Assembly (NCBI GenBank): GCA_003030745.1
Contig: PYVG01000021.1
Span: 1-24,157 of the forward strand
DNA from: Pseudidiomarina aestuarii
Lineage (GTDB): Bacteria > Pseudomonadota > Gammaproteobacteria > Enterobacterales > Alteromonadaceae
Reading direction: 5' to 3'
DNA length: 24,157 nt
Shown: in pieces, positions 7,641 through 16,463 of the stretch
Position numbering within the stretch: position 1 is the first letter of the stretch
Layout: each line of letters begins with the position of its first letter
Position numbers and translations under genes: made by a program
The notes under the pieces: generated by a model
The model's database searches: none
What the model saw: only the letters and a program-made list of their open reading frames with translations
What the model was told of the DNA's origin: nothing

Positions 7641-8675
7641 ATGTTTTTGCTGATCGTTTTTGCTGTTATTGCTATCGGTGTATCGTTTATTTGTTCAATA
7701 TTGGAAGCGGCATTGCTCTCCATCACACCGAGTTATGTTGCCCAGCTCAAATCTGAACGCCCGCGCTTACACCAGCGCTTACAAGCACTGAAAAATAATA
7801 TCGACCGCCCTTTAGCGGCTATCCTCACGTTGAATACTGTTGCCCACACGGCTGGTGCCGCTGGTGTTGGCGCGCAAGTGGGTGTCGTTTTTGGTGATGG
7901 CTATCTCGCCATTGCATCTGCCGTCATGACGATTCTTATTTTAGTGCTGTCAGAAATCGTTCCAAAAACCATCGGAGCGAAGTTTTGGCGCAGTTTAGCC
8001 CCATTTTTACCCGCAATTCTGAACTTCATGATTCTGTCGCTGCGGCCTTTCATTTGGTTGTCCGATAAATTGACCAAACAAATTGGTGGCGGTGAACCCG
8101 ATATTGATGTGCGCTCCGAGATTAAAGCGCTGGCGACTCTGGGCAACGAACAAGACATTATTGATGCGGATGAACGTCGTGTCATTAGCAATATTTTGGA
8201 CTTACACACTATTCGTGTACGCGACGTGATGACACCGAGAACGGTGTGCGAATCGGTGCGTCCTGATGAAACGATTAGTGAGTTCTTGTACCGCGTTAAA
8301 TCGTTGCCTTATTCGCGTTTTCCGGTCATTGATGCAGACGAAGAGCCCTATGGCCTCATTCTGCGTAATGAGGCGTTAGAGAGCGAATCTGATAAGCAGG
8401 TTTCTGAGTTAACTCGACCTATCGAAGTGGTTTCTGAGTATGTGGATGTCGAGACGGTCATGACGCAGTTCTTGCAAAGCCGTCAGCATATGGCTGTAGT
8501 TTACGATGAGCACGGCAGCTGGCTGGGTTTGCTGACGCTAGAAGACATCATCGAGACTATTCTCGGCCAGCCCATTATGGATGAGACCGACACCATCCCG
8601 AGCTTGCGGCGTTATGCGCAGCAACGTTGGGGCAAGCGTCTTAAACCAGAGCCAACAAAAAACCCTGAGAGCTAA
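7641..8675 (+). CDS. CNNM/DUF21 membrane protein with CBS pair, lacking the CorC_HlyC domain
   Basis: The 344-residue protein has an N-terminal DUF21 transmembrane domain: a first helix at about 2-20 followed by EAALLS, then helices to about 142, with the conserved SEIVPKTIGA at 104-113. A cytoplasmic linker leads to a CBS pair (about 196-310), with VMTPR at 196-200 and DEHGSWLGLLTLEDIIETILG ending near 309. This is the core of the CNNM (CorB-like) Mg2+/Co2+ transport and resistance family, often misnamed hemolysin. The C-terminal CorC_HlyC domain of the longer members is absent, and the chain ends with a short basic tail. A transport role is inferred from the family. The gene appears monocistronic. 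Confidence 0.87.
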   Translation: MFLLIVFAVIAIGVSFICSILEAALLSITPSYVAQLKSERPRLHQRLQALKNNIDRPLAAILTLNTVAHTAGAAGVGAQVGVVFGDGYLAIASAVMTILILVLSEIVPKTIGAKFWRSLAPFLPAILNFMILSLRPFIWLSDKLTKQIGGGEPDIDVRSEIKALATLGNEQDIIDADERRVISNILDLHTIRVRDVMTPRTVCESVRPDETISEFLYRVKSLPYSRFPVIDADEEPYGLILRNEALESESDKQVSELTRPIEVVSEYVDVETVMTQFLQSRQHMAVVYDEHGSWLGLLTLEDIIETILGQPIMDETDTIPSLRRYAQQRWGKRLKPEPTKNPES

Positions 8676-8690
8676 ACGCTTTCAGGGTTT
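8660..8690 (+). terminator. Probable terminator overlapping the end of the CNNM-like gene
   Basis: An A/T-flanked stem pairs 8660-8672 (AAACCCTGAGAGC with one unpaired base) with 8678-8690 (GCTTTCAGGGTTT). The stop codon lies in the loop region. Only three T follow before CAG, so the U-tract is short. Confidence 0.55.
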
Positions 8691-8697
8691 CAGTATT

Positions 8698-8773
8698 TGG
8701 AGCGAGAAACGAGATTCGAACTCGCGACCCCAACCTTGGCAAGGTTGTGCTCTACCAGCTGAGCTATTCTCGC
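8698..8773 (-). tRNA. tRNA-Gly (anticodon GCC)
   Basis: On the minus strand the 76 bases fold as a complete cloverleaf. The acceptor GCGAGAA/TTCTCGC is followed by discriminator T and an encoded CCA. The D-arm is GCTC/GAGC with AGCTGGTA. The anticodon arm is CAACC/GGTTG with loop TTGCCAA (anticodon GCC), and the variable loop is GGGTC. The T-arm has the TTCGAAT loop. In E. coli a cluster of three tRNA-Gly genes lies beside orn; a single copy sits beside orn here. No integrase or duplicated 3' end is nearby, so it shows no sign of use as an attachment site. Confidence 0.97.
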
Positions 8774-8849
8774 ATTCATTTCGCTGTCACTTTATGTAAC
8801 GGAGGCGAATTTTACTGAATTCAGTGGGCTTTGCAACCGCTTTTTACGG

Positions 8850-9404
8850 TTATTGCGCCTGAGTGCTGAAAAAGTGGGCGCGGTAGTAGCGCAACTCCTC
8901 AATAGACTCACGAATATCCGCAAGTGCCGTGTGCGCTCCCTGTTTTTTAATGCCAGCAGCCACTTCCGGTGCCCAATATTTCGCGAGTTGTTTCACCGTA
9001 CTCACATCTAGATTTCGATAGTGGAAGAAACGTTCCAGTTCCGGCATGTAACGAGCTAAAAAGCGCCGATCTTGGCAGATGCTATTGCCGCACATCGGCG
9101 AGCTACCAGGTGTGCACCACTGCGCCAAAAAGGCTAAGGTCTCTTGCTCAGCTGCGGCATCATTGAGTTGGCTTGACTGGACTCGCTGCACTAGACCAGA
9201 CGCGGTATGCGTACGCACATTCCAGTCATCCATTTTGTCTAGATGGGCTTGTGGTTGGTGGACTGCGCGCACCGGACCTTCCGCCAGAACCGTTAAGTCA
9301 TAATCGGTAATAATGGTCGCGATTTCGATAATGTGATCGTGATCTGGATCCAGACCAGTCATTTCCAAATCAATCCAAATGAGACGTTCGGCGCTTGCAG
9401 CCAT
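8850..9404 (-). CDS. orn: Oligoribonuclease
   Basis: Orn is the 3'-5' exonuclease that degrades two-to-five-base RNAs, finishing mRNA decay and clearing the pGpG product of c-di-GMP breakdown, so it links functionally to EAL proteins such as the one at 4718. The 184-residue length is typical. The DEDDh catalytic residues are all visible: Asp12 and Glu14 in [10 protein letters not shown], Asp112 in [11 protein letters not shown], His158 and Asp163 in [16 protein letters not shown] lies 7 bases before the ATG. The gene is divergent from rsgA, as in E. coli and relatives. Confidence 0.97.
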   Translation of the reverse strand: MAASAERLIWIDLEMTGLDPDHDHIIEIATIITDYDLTVLAEGPVRAVHQPQAHLDKMDDWNVRTHTASGLVQRVQSSQLNDAAAEQETLAFLAQWCTPGSSPMCGNSICQDRRFLARYMPELERFFHYRNLDVSTVKQLAKYWAPEVAAGIKKQGAHTALADIRESIEELRYYRAHFFSTQAQ

Positions 9405-9525
9405 AGCAAATTCCTTTCAGTTATCGTTCGAGCCGTTACAATTAAGTTCAGGCGCTATTGTGCTGAATAATGTATGATCCGATCCAGTGTTAAACACCGC
9501 TTTTATTGCAACCATGTGATTTCGA

Positions 9526-10587
9526 GTGACCAAACAGCGACGACTTAATAAAGGGCAATTGCGCCGCGTGCGCGCCAATCAAACCAAACGGCTGCATCAA
9601 GCAGAGTTGGAACGTGATGTAGTGGATGCTACCACAGGTTCGGCTGAATCTGGGGTTGTCATCAGTCGTTTTGGTCAACAAGCCATTATTGCCAGCGAAT
9701 CTGGTGAAACGGTACGTTGTCACATTCGCCGCACCGTCGAGTCACTGGTTTGTGGCGACGAAGTAGTCTGGCGCCGTTTAGCTCAGCAAGCTGAAGACAG
9801 TGTTGCAGCAGTTATTGAGGCAGTGCAGCCACGTCGTTCGTTATTGAGTCGACCAGATTATTATGACGGCGTAAAGCCGGTTGCAGCCAATATTGATCAG
9901 ATTTTGGTGGTCACCAGTGTACTACCCGCATTCTCGACGCAAATCATCGATCGCTACTTGGTTGCTTGCGAAGACATTGATATCGAGCCGGTCATTGTGC
10001 TGAACAAAGCCGATTTGTTGGCTGATATTGAACCCGAACTGTTGGAGCACATTACCGAAGCACTGGCGCTCTATAAACGAATCGGTTATCGCGTACTGCA
10101 AGTTAGCGCGAAAGCGCAACAGGGAATGTCTGAATTGCACCAATTGCTGCAGAATCAGGTCTCCATTGTGGTCGGGCAATCAGGTGTCGGTAAGTCGTCT
10201 TTAGTCAATGCGCTGTTGCCAGACATTGATGCCGAAGTGAACATCATTTCGGAGAACTCTGGCTTGGGCCAACATACCACAACAGTTGCAACACGTTATG
10301 TGTTGCCGCAAGGTGGCGTTCTAATCGACTCGCCTGGCATTCGCGAATTCGCACTCTGGCATCTCGAGCCGGAGCGAGTCGCTTGGTGTTTTATCGATTT
10401 TCGCCCATTCTTAGGGTTATGTAAGTTTCGCGATTGTAAGCACATGGATGATCCAGGCTGTGCTCTACAAGAGGCCGTTGCAACAGGTGATCTCGCTGAA
10501 GCTCGGTTGTACAATTTCCATCGTATTATTGAATCGATGACGCTGAAGAAGCCGAGTCGAGCTACATCTCGAGGTGATAAAACGTGA
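9526..10587 (+). CDS. rsgA: Small ribosomal subunit biogenesis GTPase RsgA
   Basis: RsgA (YjeQ) is a circularly permuted GTPase that checks late 30S subunit maturation. The 353-residue protein starts at GTG, the first start in the frame, giving the usual basic N-terminus ([15 protein letters not shown]). An OB-fold (about 35-105) is followed by the GTPase motifs in permuted order: G4 NKAD (160-163), G1 GQSGVGKSS (217-225) and G3 DSPG (268-271). A C-terminal zinc knuckle uses Cys299, Cys304, His306 and Cys312. No strong ribosome site precedes the GTG. Its TGA stop overlaps the GTG start of psd (GTGA), so the two are translationally coupled. Confidence 0.96.
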   Translation: MTKQRRLNKGQLRRVRANQTKRLHQAELERDVVDATTGSAESGVVISRFGQQAIIASESGETVRCHIRRTVESLVCGDEVVWRRLAQQAEDSVAAVIEAVQPRRSLLSRPDYYDGVKPVAANIDQILVVTSVLPAFSTQIIDRYLVACEDIDIEPVIVLNKADLLADIEPELLEHITEALALYKRIGYRVLQVSAKAQQGMSELHQLLQNQVSIVVGQSGVGKSSLVNALLPDIDAEVNIISENSGLGQHTTTVATRYVLPQGGVLIDSPGIREFALWHLEPERVAWCFIDFRPFLGLCKFRDCKHMDDPGCALQEAVATGDLAEARLYNFHRIIESMTLKKPSRATSRGDKT

Positions 10588-11459
10588 ATTGGGATAAATT
10601 CAAAATCCAGTTGCAGTATGCGACACCGAAACATTTGTTGTCGCGACTGGTAGGTAAGTTTGCCGCAGCCCGAGCCGGCTGGTTCACGCAGCTATTTATC
10701 CGTTGGTTTATTAAACAATACCGTATCGATATGTCCGAAGCGGTGTATGAAAACCCGCGTGATTACAGCACCTTCAACGAGTTCTTCACGCGCTATTTGA
10801 AACCGGAACTGCGCCCTCTAGAAGCCGTCGCTGACGACCAGTTTGCGCACCCTGTTGATGGATCGGTAAGCCAATTGGGTGATATTGAGGACGGTCGTAT
10901 CTTTCAAGCTAAAGGGCACGACTACAGTCTCACCGAATTACTTGGCGGTGATGTACGTGATGGTCATGCCTTCCGCGATGGTGACTTTGCGACTATTTAT
11001 TTGGCGCCAAAAGATTACCATCGTCTGCACATGCCCTGCGACGGCGTGTTACGGAAAATGATTTATGTACCGGGTGATTTGTTCTCGGTGAATCCGCTTA
11101 CGGTAGCGAATGTGCCTAATTTATTTGCCCGCAACGAGCGCGTGATCGCTATTTTCGAAGCCGACTTTGGTAAGTTCGCGATGGTGTTGGTGGGAGCAAC
11201 TATTGTGGCCAGTATTGGCACCGTTTGGGCTGGCACCGTAACGCCCCCGACCGGTCCGAATGTGCATAGTTGGGACTATCCAGCCAGTGGTGACCAAGCC
11301 ATTAAGTTGCGCAAAGGAGAAGAAATGGGACACTTTAAACTTGGCTCTACTGTGGTCCTACTGTTCCCTGAAGACACCATCGAGTTTGCCGACGATCTCG
11401 AACCTGGCACCGTCACTCGCATGGGCGGTGTTCTCGGTAAGCGTGAGTCTGACGATTAA
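10584..11459 (+). CDS. psd: Phosphatidylserine decarboxylase proenzyme
   Basis: Psd converts phosphatidylserine to phosphatidylethanolamine at the inner membrane. The 291-residue proenzyme self-cleaves within LGST (253-256), between Gly254 and Ser255. This leaves a large beta chain and a small alpha chain whose Ser becomes the pyruvoyl cofactor. The charge-relay residues of the family are present as Asp92 (HPVDG) and His149 (YHRLHMP). The GTG start overlaps the rsgA stop by 4 bases. The next gene, a glycerophosphodiesterase, starts directly after the psd stop, which suggests a short lipid-metabolism operon behind rsgA. Confidence 0.97.
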   Translation: MNWDKFKIQLQYATPKHLLSRLVGKFAAARAGWFTQLFIRWFIKQYRIDMSEAVYENPRDYSTFNEFFTRYLKPELRPLEAVADDQFAHPVDGSVSQLGDIEDGRIFQAKGHDYSLTELLGGDVRDGHAFRDGDFATIYLAPKDYHRLHMPCDGVLRKMIYVPGDLFSVNPLTVANVPNLFARNERVIAIFEADFGKFAMVLVGATIVASIGTVWAGTVTPPTGPNVHSWDYPASGDQAIKLRKGEEMGHFKLGSTVVLLFPEDTIEFADDLEPGTVTRMGGVLGKRESDD

Positions 11460-12188
11460 ATGTTTATCGTCGCGCATCGCGGTGCCAGCTTTGAAGCGCC
11501 AGAAAATACCCTGGCAGCGTTTGGGCGGGCACTCGATGCGCAAGCCGATGGCATTGAAATAGATGTCTTTCCCATTCAAAACGACTGGATAGTTTTCCAC
11601 GATCGCTACCTACAACGCCTTACCGCAAATCCCGGTCGCCTGTTGGACTGCTCCTTAGCTGAACTCAAGCAAATGAAAGTGTTTAGTCAGCAATCGATTC
11701 CGACACTCAGTGAAGCACTCGAATTCATTAACGGACGCTGCACTGTCAACGTTGAGTTGAAAGGTGCAGACATTGCGCGTGGACTCACCAAGCATCTACG
11801 CCATGCCGTCGCCGCCTATAACTTCCAACCGGAACAATTGATTGTTTCAAGTTTCAACCATCATTGGTTACAACAACTCAAGCAAGACCACCCGGAGCAG
11901 CGTATTGGTGCATTAACCACCGCCTGTCCTCTCGCATATGCGCGTTTTGCCAGCGAGCTCGAGGCGTATTCAGTCCATATTGATGTTGATTTTGTCACCC
12001 CTGAATTTGTCGCAGATGCGCATGCTCGAGGGCTACTGGTTTGGGTATTTACGGTCGATGAACCTGAAGACATTCGCGATTTGAAGGCAATGGGAGTGGA
12101 TGGTATTTTTACCAATCATCCGCGGCTTGCTCGTAATATTCTGGAGCAATTACCCGTCGCACCGCACGAAAGCCTGCGCGACGGGTAA
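11460..12188 (+). CDS. Cytoplasmic glycerophosphodiester phosphodiesterase (UgpQ-like)
   Basis: GDPD enzymes hydrolyse glycerophosphodiesters released from phospholipids to glycerol-3-phosphate and an alcohol. The 242-residue TIM-barrel protein has the catalytic and metal residues of the family: His6-Arg7 in AHRGAS, Glu15-Asn16 in PENT, Glu33 and Asp35 in IEIDV, and His47-Asp48 in VFHD. Later come VNVELKG and a C-terminal VWTVDEP-like segment (VWVFTVDEP) with GVDGIFTNHP. There is no signal peptide, so it resembles cytoplasmic UgpQ rather than periplasmic GlpQ. The ATG begins on the base after the psd stop, so reinitiation is likely. In E. coli the gene after psd is the channel gene mscM instead. 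Confidence 0.92.
   Translation: MFIVAHRGASFEAPENTLAAFGRALDAQADGIEIDVFPIQNDWIVFHDRYLQRLTANPGRLLDCSLAELKQMKVFSQQSIPTLSEALEFINGRCTVNVELKGADIARGLTKHLRHAVAAYNFQPEQLIVSSFNHHWLQQLKQDHPEQRIGALTTACPLAYARFASELEAYSVHIDVDFVTPEFVADAHARGLLVWVFTVDEPEDIRDLKAMGVDGIFTNHPRLARNILEQLPVAPHESLRDG
12152..12186. terminator. Inverted repeat at the convergent GDPD / RND gene ends
   Basis: ACCCGTCGC (12152-12160) and GCGACGGGT (12178-12186) form a 9-bp perfect stem with a 17-base loop. It overlaps the end of the GDPD gene; only 5 bases separate the two convergent stop codons. There is no T-run on either side, so a role in termination is a guess based on position. Confidence 0.35.
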
Positions 12189-12193
12189 CTCAG

Positions 12194-15100
12194 CTATTTC
12201 GGATGTTTGAGTTCGAGCTCTGCTAGCTCTTGCGCCAATTGTTCAGGTGAGCCTGTGTTGCGCGCCAGCAATGAGTAGAGTGACGGAATGACGAAGATCG
12301 TCAAGAATGCTGACAATGCCACCCCGCAGAATATGACCAAGCCTATAACCATGCGACTCTCTGAACCAGGCCCGCTACCCAATATCAGTGGCATTGCGCT
12401 CATCAAGGTGGTAAATGCCGTCATAATAATCGGTCGCAGCCGCTGCTGAGCCGCGCGAACTACTGCATCATCAAAATCAATGCCTTGGTCACGTAACTGA
12501 TTCGCAAACTCAACGATCAAAATACCGTTCTTAGCGGCTAGACCTATCAACATCACGATACCAATTTGGCTATAGATATTGAGACTTTGGTCAAACACAT
12601 ACAGACCAATAACAGCCCCCAAGAAAGCCAATGGCACCATCAGCATAATCACCAATGGATGAATAAAGCTCTCAAATTGAGCCGCCAACACTAAGTACGC
12701 TATGAGCAAGGCAAGAATAAATACGAAGATGACCGAGCTACCACTCTCTTTATAGAGCTGTGACTCACCTTTGTAGTCAATTGAGACATCATCAGGAAGC
12801 TTCTCCGCAACGATATTCTCTAAGTAAGCCAGCGCCTCGCCAATTGGATATCCCTCGGCCAGATTGGCTTCAATGGTGATACTGCGCATACGATTGTAGC
12901 GATTAAGACGAGCCGAAGTGGCTTGCTCCTCAATGGTCACGAGGTTAGATAGCGGGATCAGCTCTTGCGTAGCCTGTGAGCGCACATAGATATTATCAAT
13001 GGCGCCAGGGCTGCGGTAATCGGAACGTTCACCTTCCAAAATTACATCGTATTCTTCACCGCGATCCAAATAAGTCGTCGCGCGACGCTGCCCTAACATC
13101 GTCTCTAAGGTACGTCCGATGTCGCCGACCGACACGCCGAGGTCAGAGGCTCGTTCTTGGTCGATACGAATCAATAACTGCGGCAATGTTTGTTTGAAAT
13201 CACTGTCTAGATCGAGCAGGTTCGGATTTTTACTCGCTTCCTCGATAACCACATCTCGATAAGCCGCGAGCTGCTCGTAGGTGTTTCCTTGCAGAACAAA
13301 CTGCACCGGACGACCATTACCGCCGCTAATACCGCTGCGCATAAAGCCAAAGGCTCGAACACCGGTCACGTCGTTTAACTTCTTAGATACTTCATCCATT
13401 AAGTCGAACGTCGACCAATCACGCTGATCAAAAGGTACTGCACCAACAATCGCCATACCTGCAGAGTCACCCCAACCTGGTGCTCGGATAATTAAGCGGT
13501 CGATTTTTCCTTCATCGATATAAGGCAGTAAAATTTGTTCGATTTCACTCATATGAGCGGAGTTTGATTCAAAACTTGAGCCTTCCGCGCCACGCACCAT
13601 CACAAAGAAGGTACCGCGATCTTCTGGCGGCACAAATTCTTGCGGGATGAGTTTGACTAGGCCGAACGATAACGCACTGGCAGCAACAATCAGCAATACT
13701 GCCATGCTTGGGAATGCCAACGTACGCTTCAACACGCGGACGTAACCAGCTTCGACCCATTTGAACACGCGATCGATGTTGCGACCCAATGCACTCGAAC
13801 GCTCACGCTTCTTCAGAATTTTCGAGCTGAGCATGGGCGATAAGGTGAGCGCCGCGATACTGGAGAAGAACACAGCCGCCGCAATAGCGAGCGCAAACTC
13901 CGTGAAGAGCTGTCCAATATTACCATCCAAAAACGCTAACGGGACGAATACCGAGATCAAGACAAGTGTGGTCGCGACTACGGCAAAACCTACTTCGCGG
14001 GCACCGCGATACGCTGCAAGGAGCGGCGGCTCACCTTCCTCGACCCTTCGATAGATGTTCTCCAACACTACGATGGGGTCATCCACCACCAAACCAATGG
14101 CGAGTACCAACGCGAGCAATGTCAGTAAGTTGATCGAGAAGCCCATGGCAAACAAAGCAATATAGGATGCGATGATAGCGACCGGTACCGTGAGCGTTGG
14201 AATTAACGTAGCTCGAACATTCCCGAGGAATAGATAGATCACCACAATAACGAGACCGATCGCGATTCCCAGTGTGTTGTAGACCTCGTCAATGGAGCCT
14301 TTGATGAATATCGACGAGTCATAACTCGGCACGATAAACATAGTTTCCGGTAACGTTTCTTCGATCAAACCTATCGCGTTTTGAACATTCTCAACAACAT
14401 CGAGCGTATTCGCTTTCGATTGCTTGATAATGCCGATACCAATCATGTTGATACCGTTGCCACGGAAATCGGTTTTGTCGTTTTCGGCGTCCATTTCGAC
14501 GCGCGCTATTTCCCCTAGACGAACGAGTTGCCCGGTGTCACCGCGAGCGATACTCAGTCGCCGGAAGTCATTCGGTGTTAAGTAGGTTCGCGCCACTCGA
14601 ACGGAGAACTCGCGGTCAACCGACTCGACCTCACCCGCTGGTAATTCCACATTTTCTGAGCGGAGTTTATTTTCAACGTCAGTAACAGTGATGTTCCGAG
14701 CCGCCATCGCGTCACGGTCGAGCCAGATTCGCATCGCGTAGCGACGTTCACCGCCGAGGTTCACCCGTGCCACACCGTCCACAACGGAGAGACGATCGAC
14801 AATGTAACGATCGGCATAATCAGTAAGCTCGAGTACCGTCATACTCTCACTGCGCAGGTTGTACCAAACTACGGTACTCTCGTCGGAGTTCGCCTTGGAG
14901 ACTTCCGGTGGATCGACTTGCTCAGGAAGATTATCGAGCACTCGTGACACGCGGTCACGAACGTCATTGGCGGCAGCATCGATATCACGATTGAGGGTGA
15001 ACTCGATATTAATACTCGAACGACCGTTGCGGCTGCTCGAATTGATATTTTTAATACCCTCGATACCACTGATGCGATCTTCAATAATTTGGGTAATTTG

Positions 15101-15283
15101 CGTTTCGACAATTTCCGCCGACGCACCGTTGTAGTCAGTATCGATAGACACTACAGGTGGATCAATATCGGGGTATTCACGCAATGGCAGCATTGTAAAA
15201 CACACAATACCGAAAACAATCAGCAGAATATTAACGACTGAAGCGAAGACCGGACGTTTGACCGAAACATCAGAGAGAAACAT
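12194..15283 (-). CDS. RND-family (HAE1-type) efflux permease
   Basis: This is a 1029-residue inner-membrane pump subunit of the AcrB/MexB superfamily, driven by protons. TM1 follows SVKRPVFA (about 12-31), a large periplasmic loop runs to about 335, and a helix bundle carries GLVVDDPIVVLENIYR with the proton-relay Asp pair 401-402. The second half repeats the plan: a helix near 530, a periplasmic loop, then TM segments including GLAAKNGILIVEFANQLRDQG with the relay Lys. The length is complete. It starts 3 bases after the membrane fusion protein gene stops. No outer-membrane channel gene lies in the window, so a TolC-like protein must come from elsewhere. Substrates cannot be told from sequence. 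Confidence 0.95.
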   Translation of the reverse strand: MFLSDVSVKRPVFASVVNILLIVFGIVCFTMLPLREYPDIDPPVVSIDTDYNGASAEIVETQITQIIEDRISGIEGIKNINSSSRNGRSSINIEFTLNRDIDAAANDVRDRVSRVLDNLPEQVDPPEVSKANSDESTVVWYNLRSESMTVLELTDYADRYIVDRLSVVDGVARVNLGGERRYAMRIWLDRDAMAARNITVTDVENKLRSENVELPAGEVESVDREFSVRVARTYLTPNDFRRLSIARGDTGQLVRLGEIARVEMDAENDKTDFRGNGINMIGIGIIKQSKANTLDVVENVQNAIGLIEETLPETMFIVPSYDSSIFIKGSIDEVYNTLGIAIGLVIVVIYLFLGNVRATLIPTLTVPVAIIASYIALFAMGFSINLLTLLALVLAIGLVVDDPIVVLENIYRRVEEGEPPLLAAYRGAREVGFAVVATTLVLISVFVPLAFLDGNIGQLFTEFALAIAAAVFFSSIAALTLSPMLSSKILKKRERSSALGRNIDRVFKWVEAGYVRVLKRTLAFPSMAVLLIVAASALSFGLVKLIPQEFVPPEDRGTFFVMVRGAEGSSFESNSAHMSEIEQILLPYIDEGKIDRLIIRAPGWGDSAGMAIVGAVPFDQRDWSTFDLMDEVSKKLNDVTGVRAFGFMRSGISGGNGRPVQFVLQGNTYEQLAAYRDVVIEEASKNPNLLDLDSDFKQTLPQLLIRIDQERASDLGVSVGDIGRTLETMLGQRRATTYLDRGEEYDVILEGERSDYRSPGAIDNIYVRSQATQELIPLSNLVTIEEQATSARLNRYNRMRSITIEANLAEGYPIGEALAYLENIVAEKLPDDVSIDYKGESQLYKESGSSVIFVFILALLIAYLVLAAQFESFIHPLVIMLMVPLAFLGAVIGLYVFDQSLNIYSQIGIVMLIGLAAKNGILIVEFANQLRDQGIDFDDAVVRAAQQRLRPIIMTAFTTLMSAMPLILGSGPGSESRMVIGLVIFCGVALSAFLTIFVIPSLYSLLARNTGSPEQLAQELAELELKHPK

Positions 15284-15286
15284 GGC

Positions 15287-16342
15287 TTAGCCCTCCCGCA
15301 CAGTTACAGAAACGCCGTCGCGTAGCCGCACAATTCCTTCTGTGACGATTTGTTGGCCGGGTTGAATACCGCCTAACACTTCAACAATGCCAGGCTTCCG
15401 ACGACCAATTGTCACCTCAGTTTGCGTGGCGATATTGTCGTCTCCGATTACATACACATAGTGTCGGTCCTGCATCGGAACGATAGCTTTTTCGGGGACA
15501 ATAATGGTTTCATCGACACTGCGCAGCAGGCTCACACGCAGCAGCATGCCGGGGCGCAATTTAATGGTTTCATTTGGGATAAGTGCGCGAACTAAAATAG
15601 AACGCGTGAGCGGATCGACACGAGAATCGATTCCACGAATTTCTCCGGTAAACTCCTCGCCAGGATAGGCGCCACTGCGGGCTGCAACTGTTTGTCCAAC
15701 TTGGATGCTAGCGAAAAATAATTCAGGGACATTAAAATCTAATTTAATTGGCGTGATGTCATCAAGCGTGGTGATTTCTTGTCCAGGCGATACCAACGAG
15801 CCTACGCTGACATTACGAATCCCTAAACGGCCACCGAAAGGCGCTGTGATACGTTTCTGAGCTAATTGTGTTTCTGCCACTTCGAGTGCAGCAATGGTCT
15901 CTTTAACCAAGACATCTTGTGCTTCAAGCTGTTGTTGTGATGCCGCATTGGACCGAGATAAATCAAGTATACGTTGGTACTGCCGATTCGCTTCAGCTAG
16001 ACGAAATTTGAGCTCTTGTACTCGCGCAGTTTCTTCCCGTGAGTCCAGTTCCACTAATAACTGACCAGCCTCAACGACATCACCATCGTCAAAATGCACG
16101 GCGGTGACGATATCTTGTGCTTGTGCTGTCACCACAATGGATTCATTTGCTTGCGCAGTACCTAAAGCTTCGATGGTATCCCGATATTCACTCATCTGAA
16201 CCGCTTGGATACGCACTGGCACCGCTTGTTGCGGACGTTCTTCTTCAATCGCTGGCTCGTGAATGAAAAGCAAATAGGCTGCCGCCGCTGCAATGATGAC
16301 GGCAAAAATAGTCACTGGATTGAAGAGGTTCCGTTTCGACAT
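15287..16342 (-). CDS. RND efflux periplasmic adaptor (membrane fusion protein)
   Basis: The 351-residue adaptor joins the RND permease to an outer-membrane channel. One hydrophobic anchor lies at about 9-27 (a run of Val, Ile and Ala), with no lipobox Cys, so it is a membrane-anchored rather than lipidated adaptor. Then follow a split lipoyl domain (VTAVHFDDGDVVEAGQLLVELD, then ITAPFGGRLGI), a helical hairpin rich in Glu and Gln between the halves, and beta-barrel and membrane-proximal domains (GEIRGIDSRVDPLTRSI; LRPGMLLRV). It is the first gene of the two-gene efflux operon. An operator-like palindrome lies 36 bases upstream of its ATG. Confidence 0.93.
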   Translation of the reverse strand: MSKRNLFNPVTIFAVIIAAAAAYLLFIHEPAIEEERPQQAVPVRIQAVQMSEYRDTIEALGTAQANESIVVTAQAQDIVTAVHFDDGDVVEAGQLLVELDSREETARVQELKFRLAEANRQYQRILDLSRSNAASQQQLEAQDVLVKETIAALEVAETQLAQKRITAPFGGRLGIRNVSVGSLVSPGQEITTLDDITPIKLDFNVPELFFASIQVGQTVAARSGAYPGEEFTGEIRGIDSRVDPLTRSILVRALIPNETIKLRPGMLLRVSLLRSVDETIIVPEKAIVPMQDRHYVYVIGDDNIATQTEVTIGRRKPGIVEVLGGIQPGQQIVTEGIVRLRDGVSVTVREG

Positions 16343-16378
16343 ATAATCCTCGGTTACTGCGCACAGGGCTTGGGTGAG

Positions 16379-16395
16379 AATAAACTAGGTTTATT
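16379..16395. promoter_or_regulatory. 17-base palindrome upstream of the efflux operon
   Basis: AATAAAC and GTTTATT flank the trinucleotide TAG as a perfect 7-bp inverted repeat. It sits 36 bases before the membrane fusion protein ATG on the minus strand, where a TetR-, MarR- or LysR-type regulator of an efflux operon could bind. No clear -35/-10 pair could be fixed around it, and no regulator gene is in the window. Confidence 0.4.
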
Positions 16396-16463
16396 GTAAC
16401 GCAGCATGCACCAAGGGCAGCCCCGCTTAACGCTCATTAAACGGGGTTTACCGCAAATAAGGA

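Noticed and set aside
8698..8773. tRNA-Gly as an integration (att) site
   Set aside because: No integrase, no direct repeat of the tRNA 3' end and no foreign-looking DNA on either side.
8835..8851. Terminator at the end of orn
   Set aside because: Only a 5-bp AACCG/CGGTT stem, overlapping the stop codon and without a T-run on the minus strand.
9448..9478. rsgA promoter (TTCAGG and TATGAT)
   Set aside because: The -10-like TATGAT is fair, but the best -35 candidate is 19 bases away and matches the consensus poorly.
16421..16446. Intrinsic terminator downstream of hemE
   Set aside because: A CCCCG/CGGGG hairpin with one mismatch is present, but no T-run follows on the minus strand, so it was not listed as a terminator.
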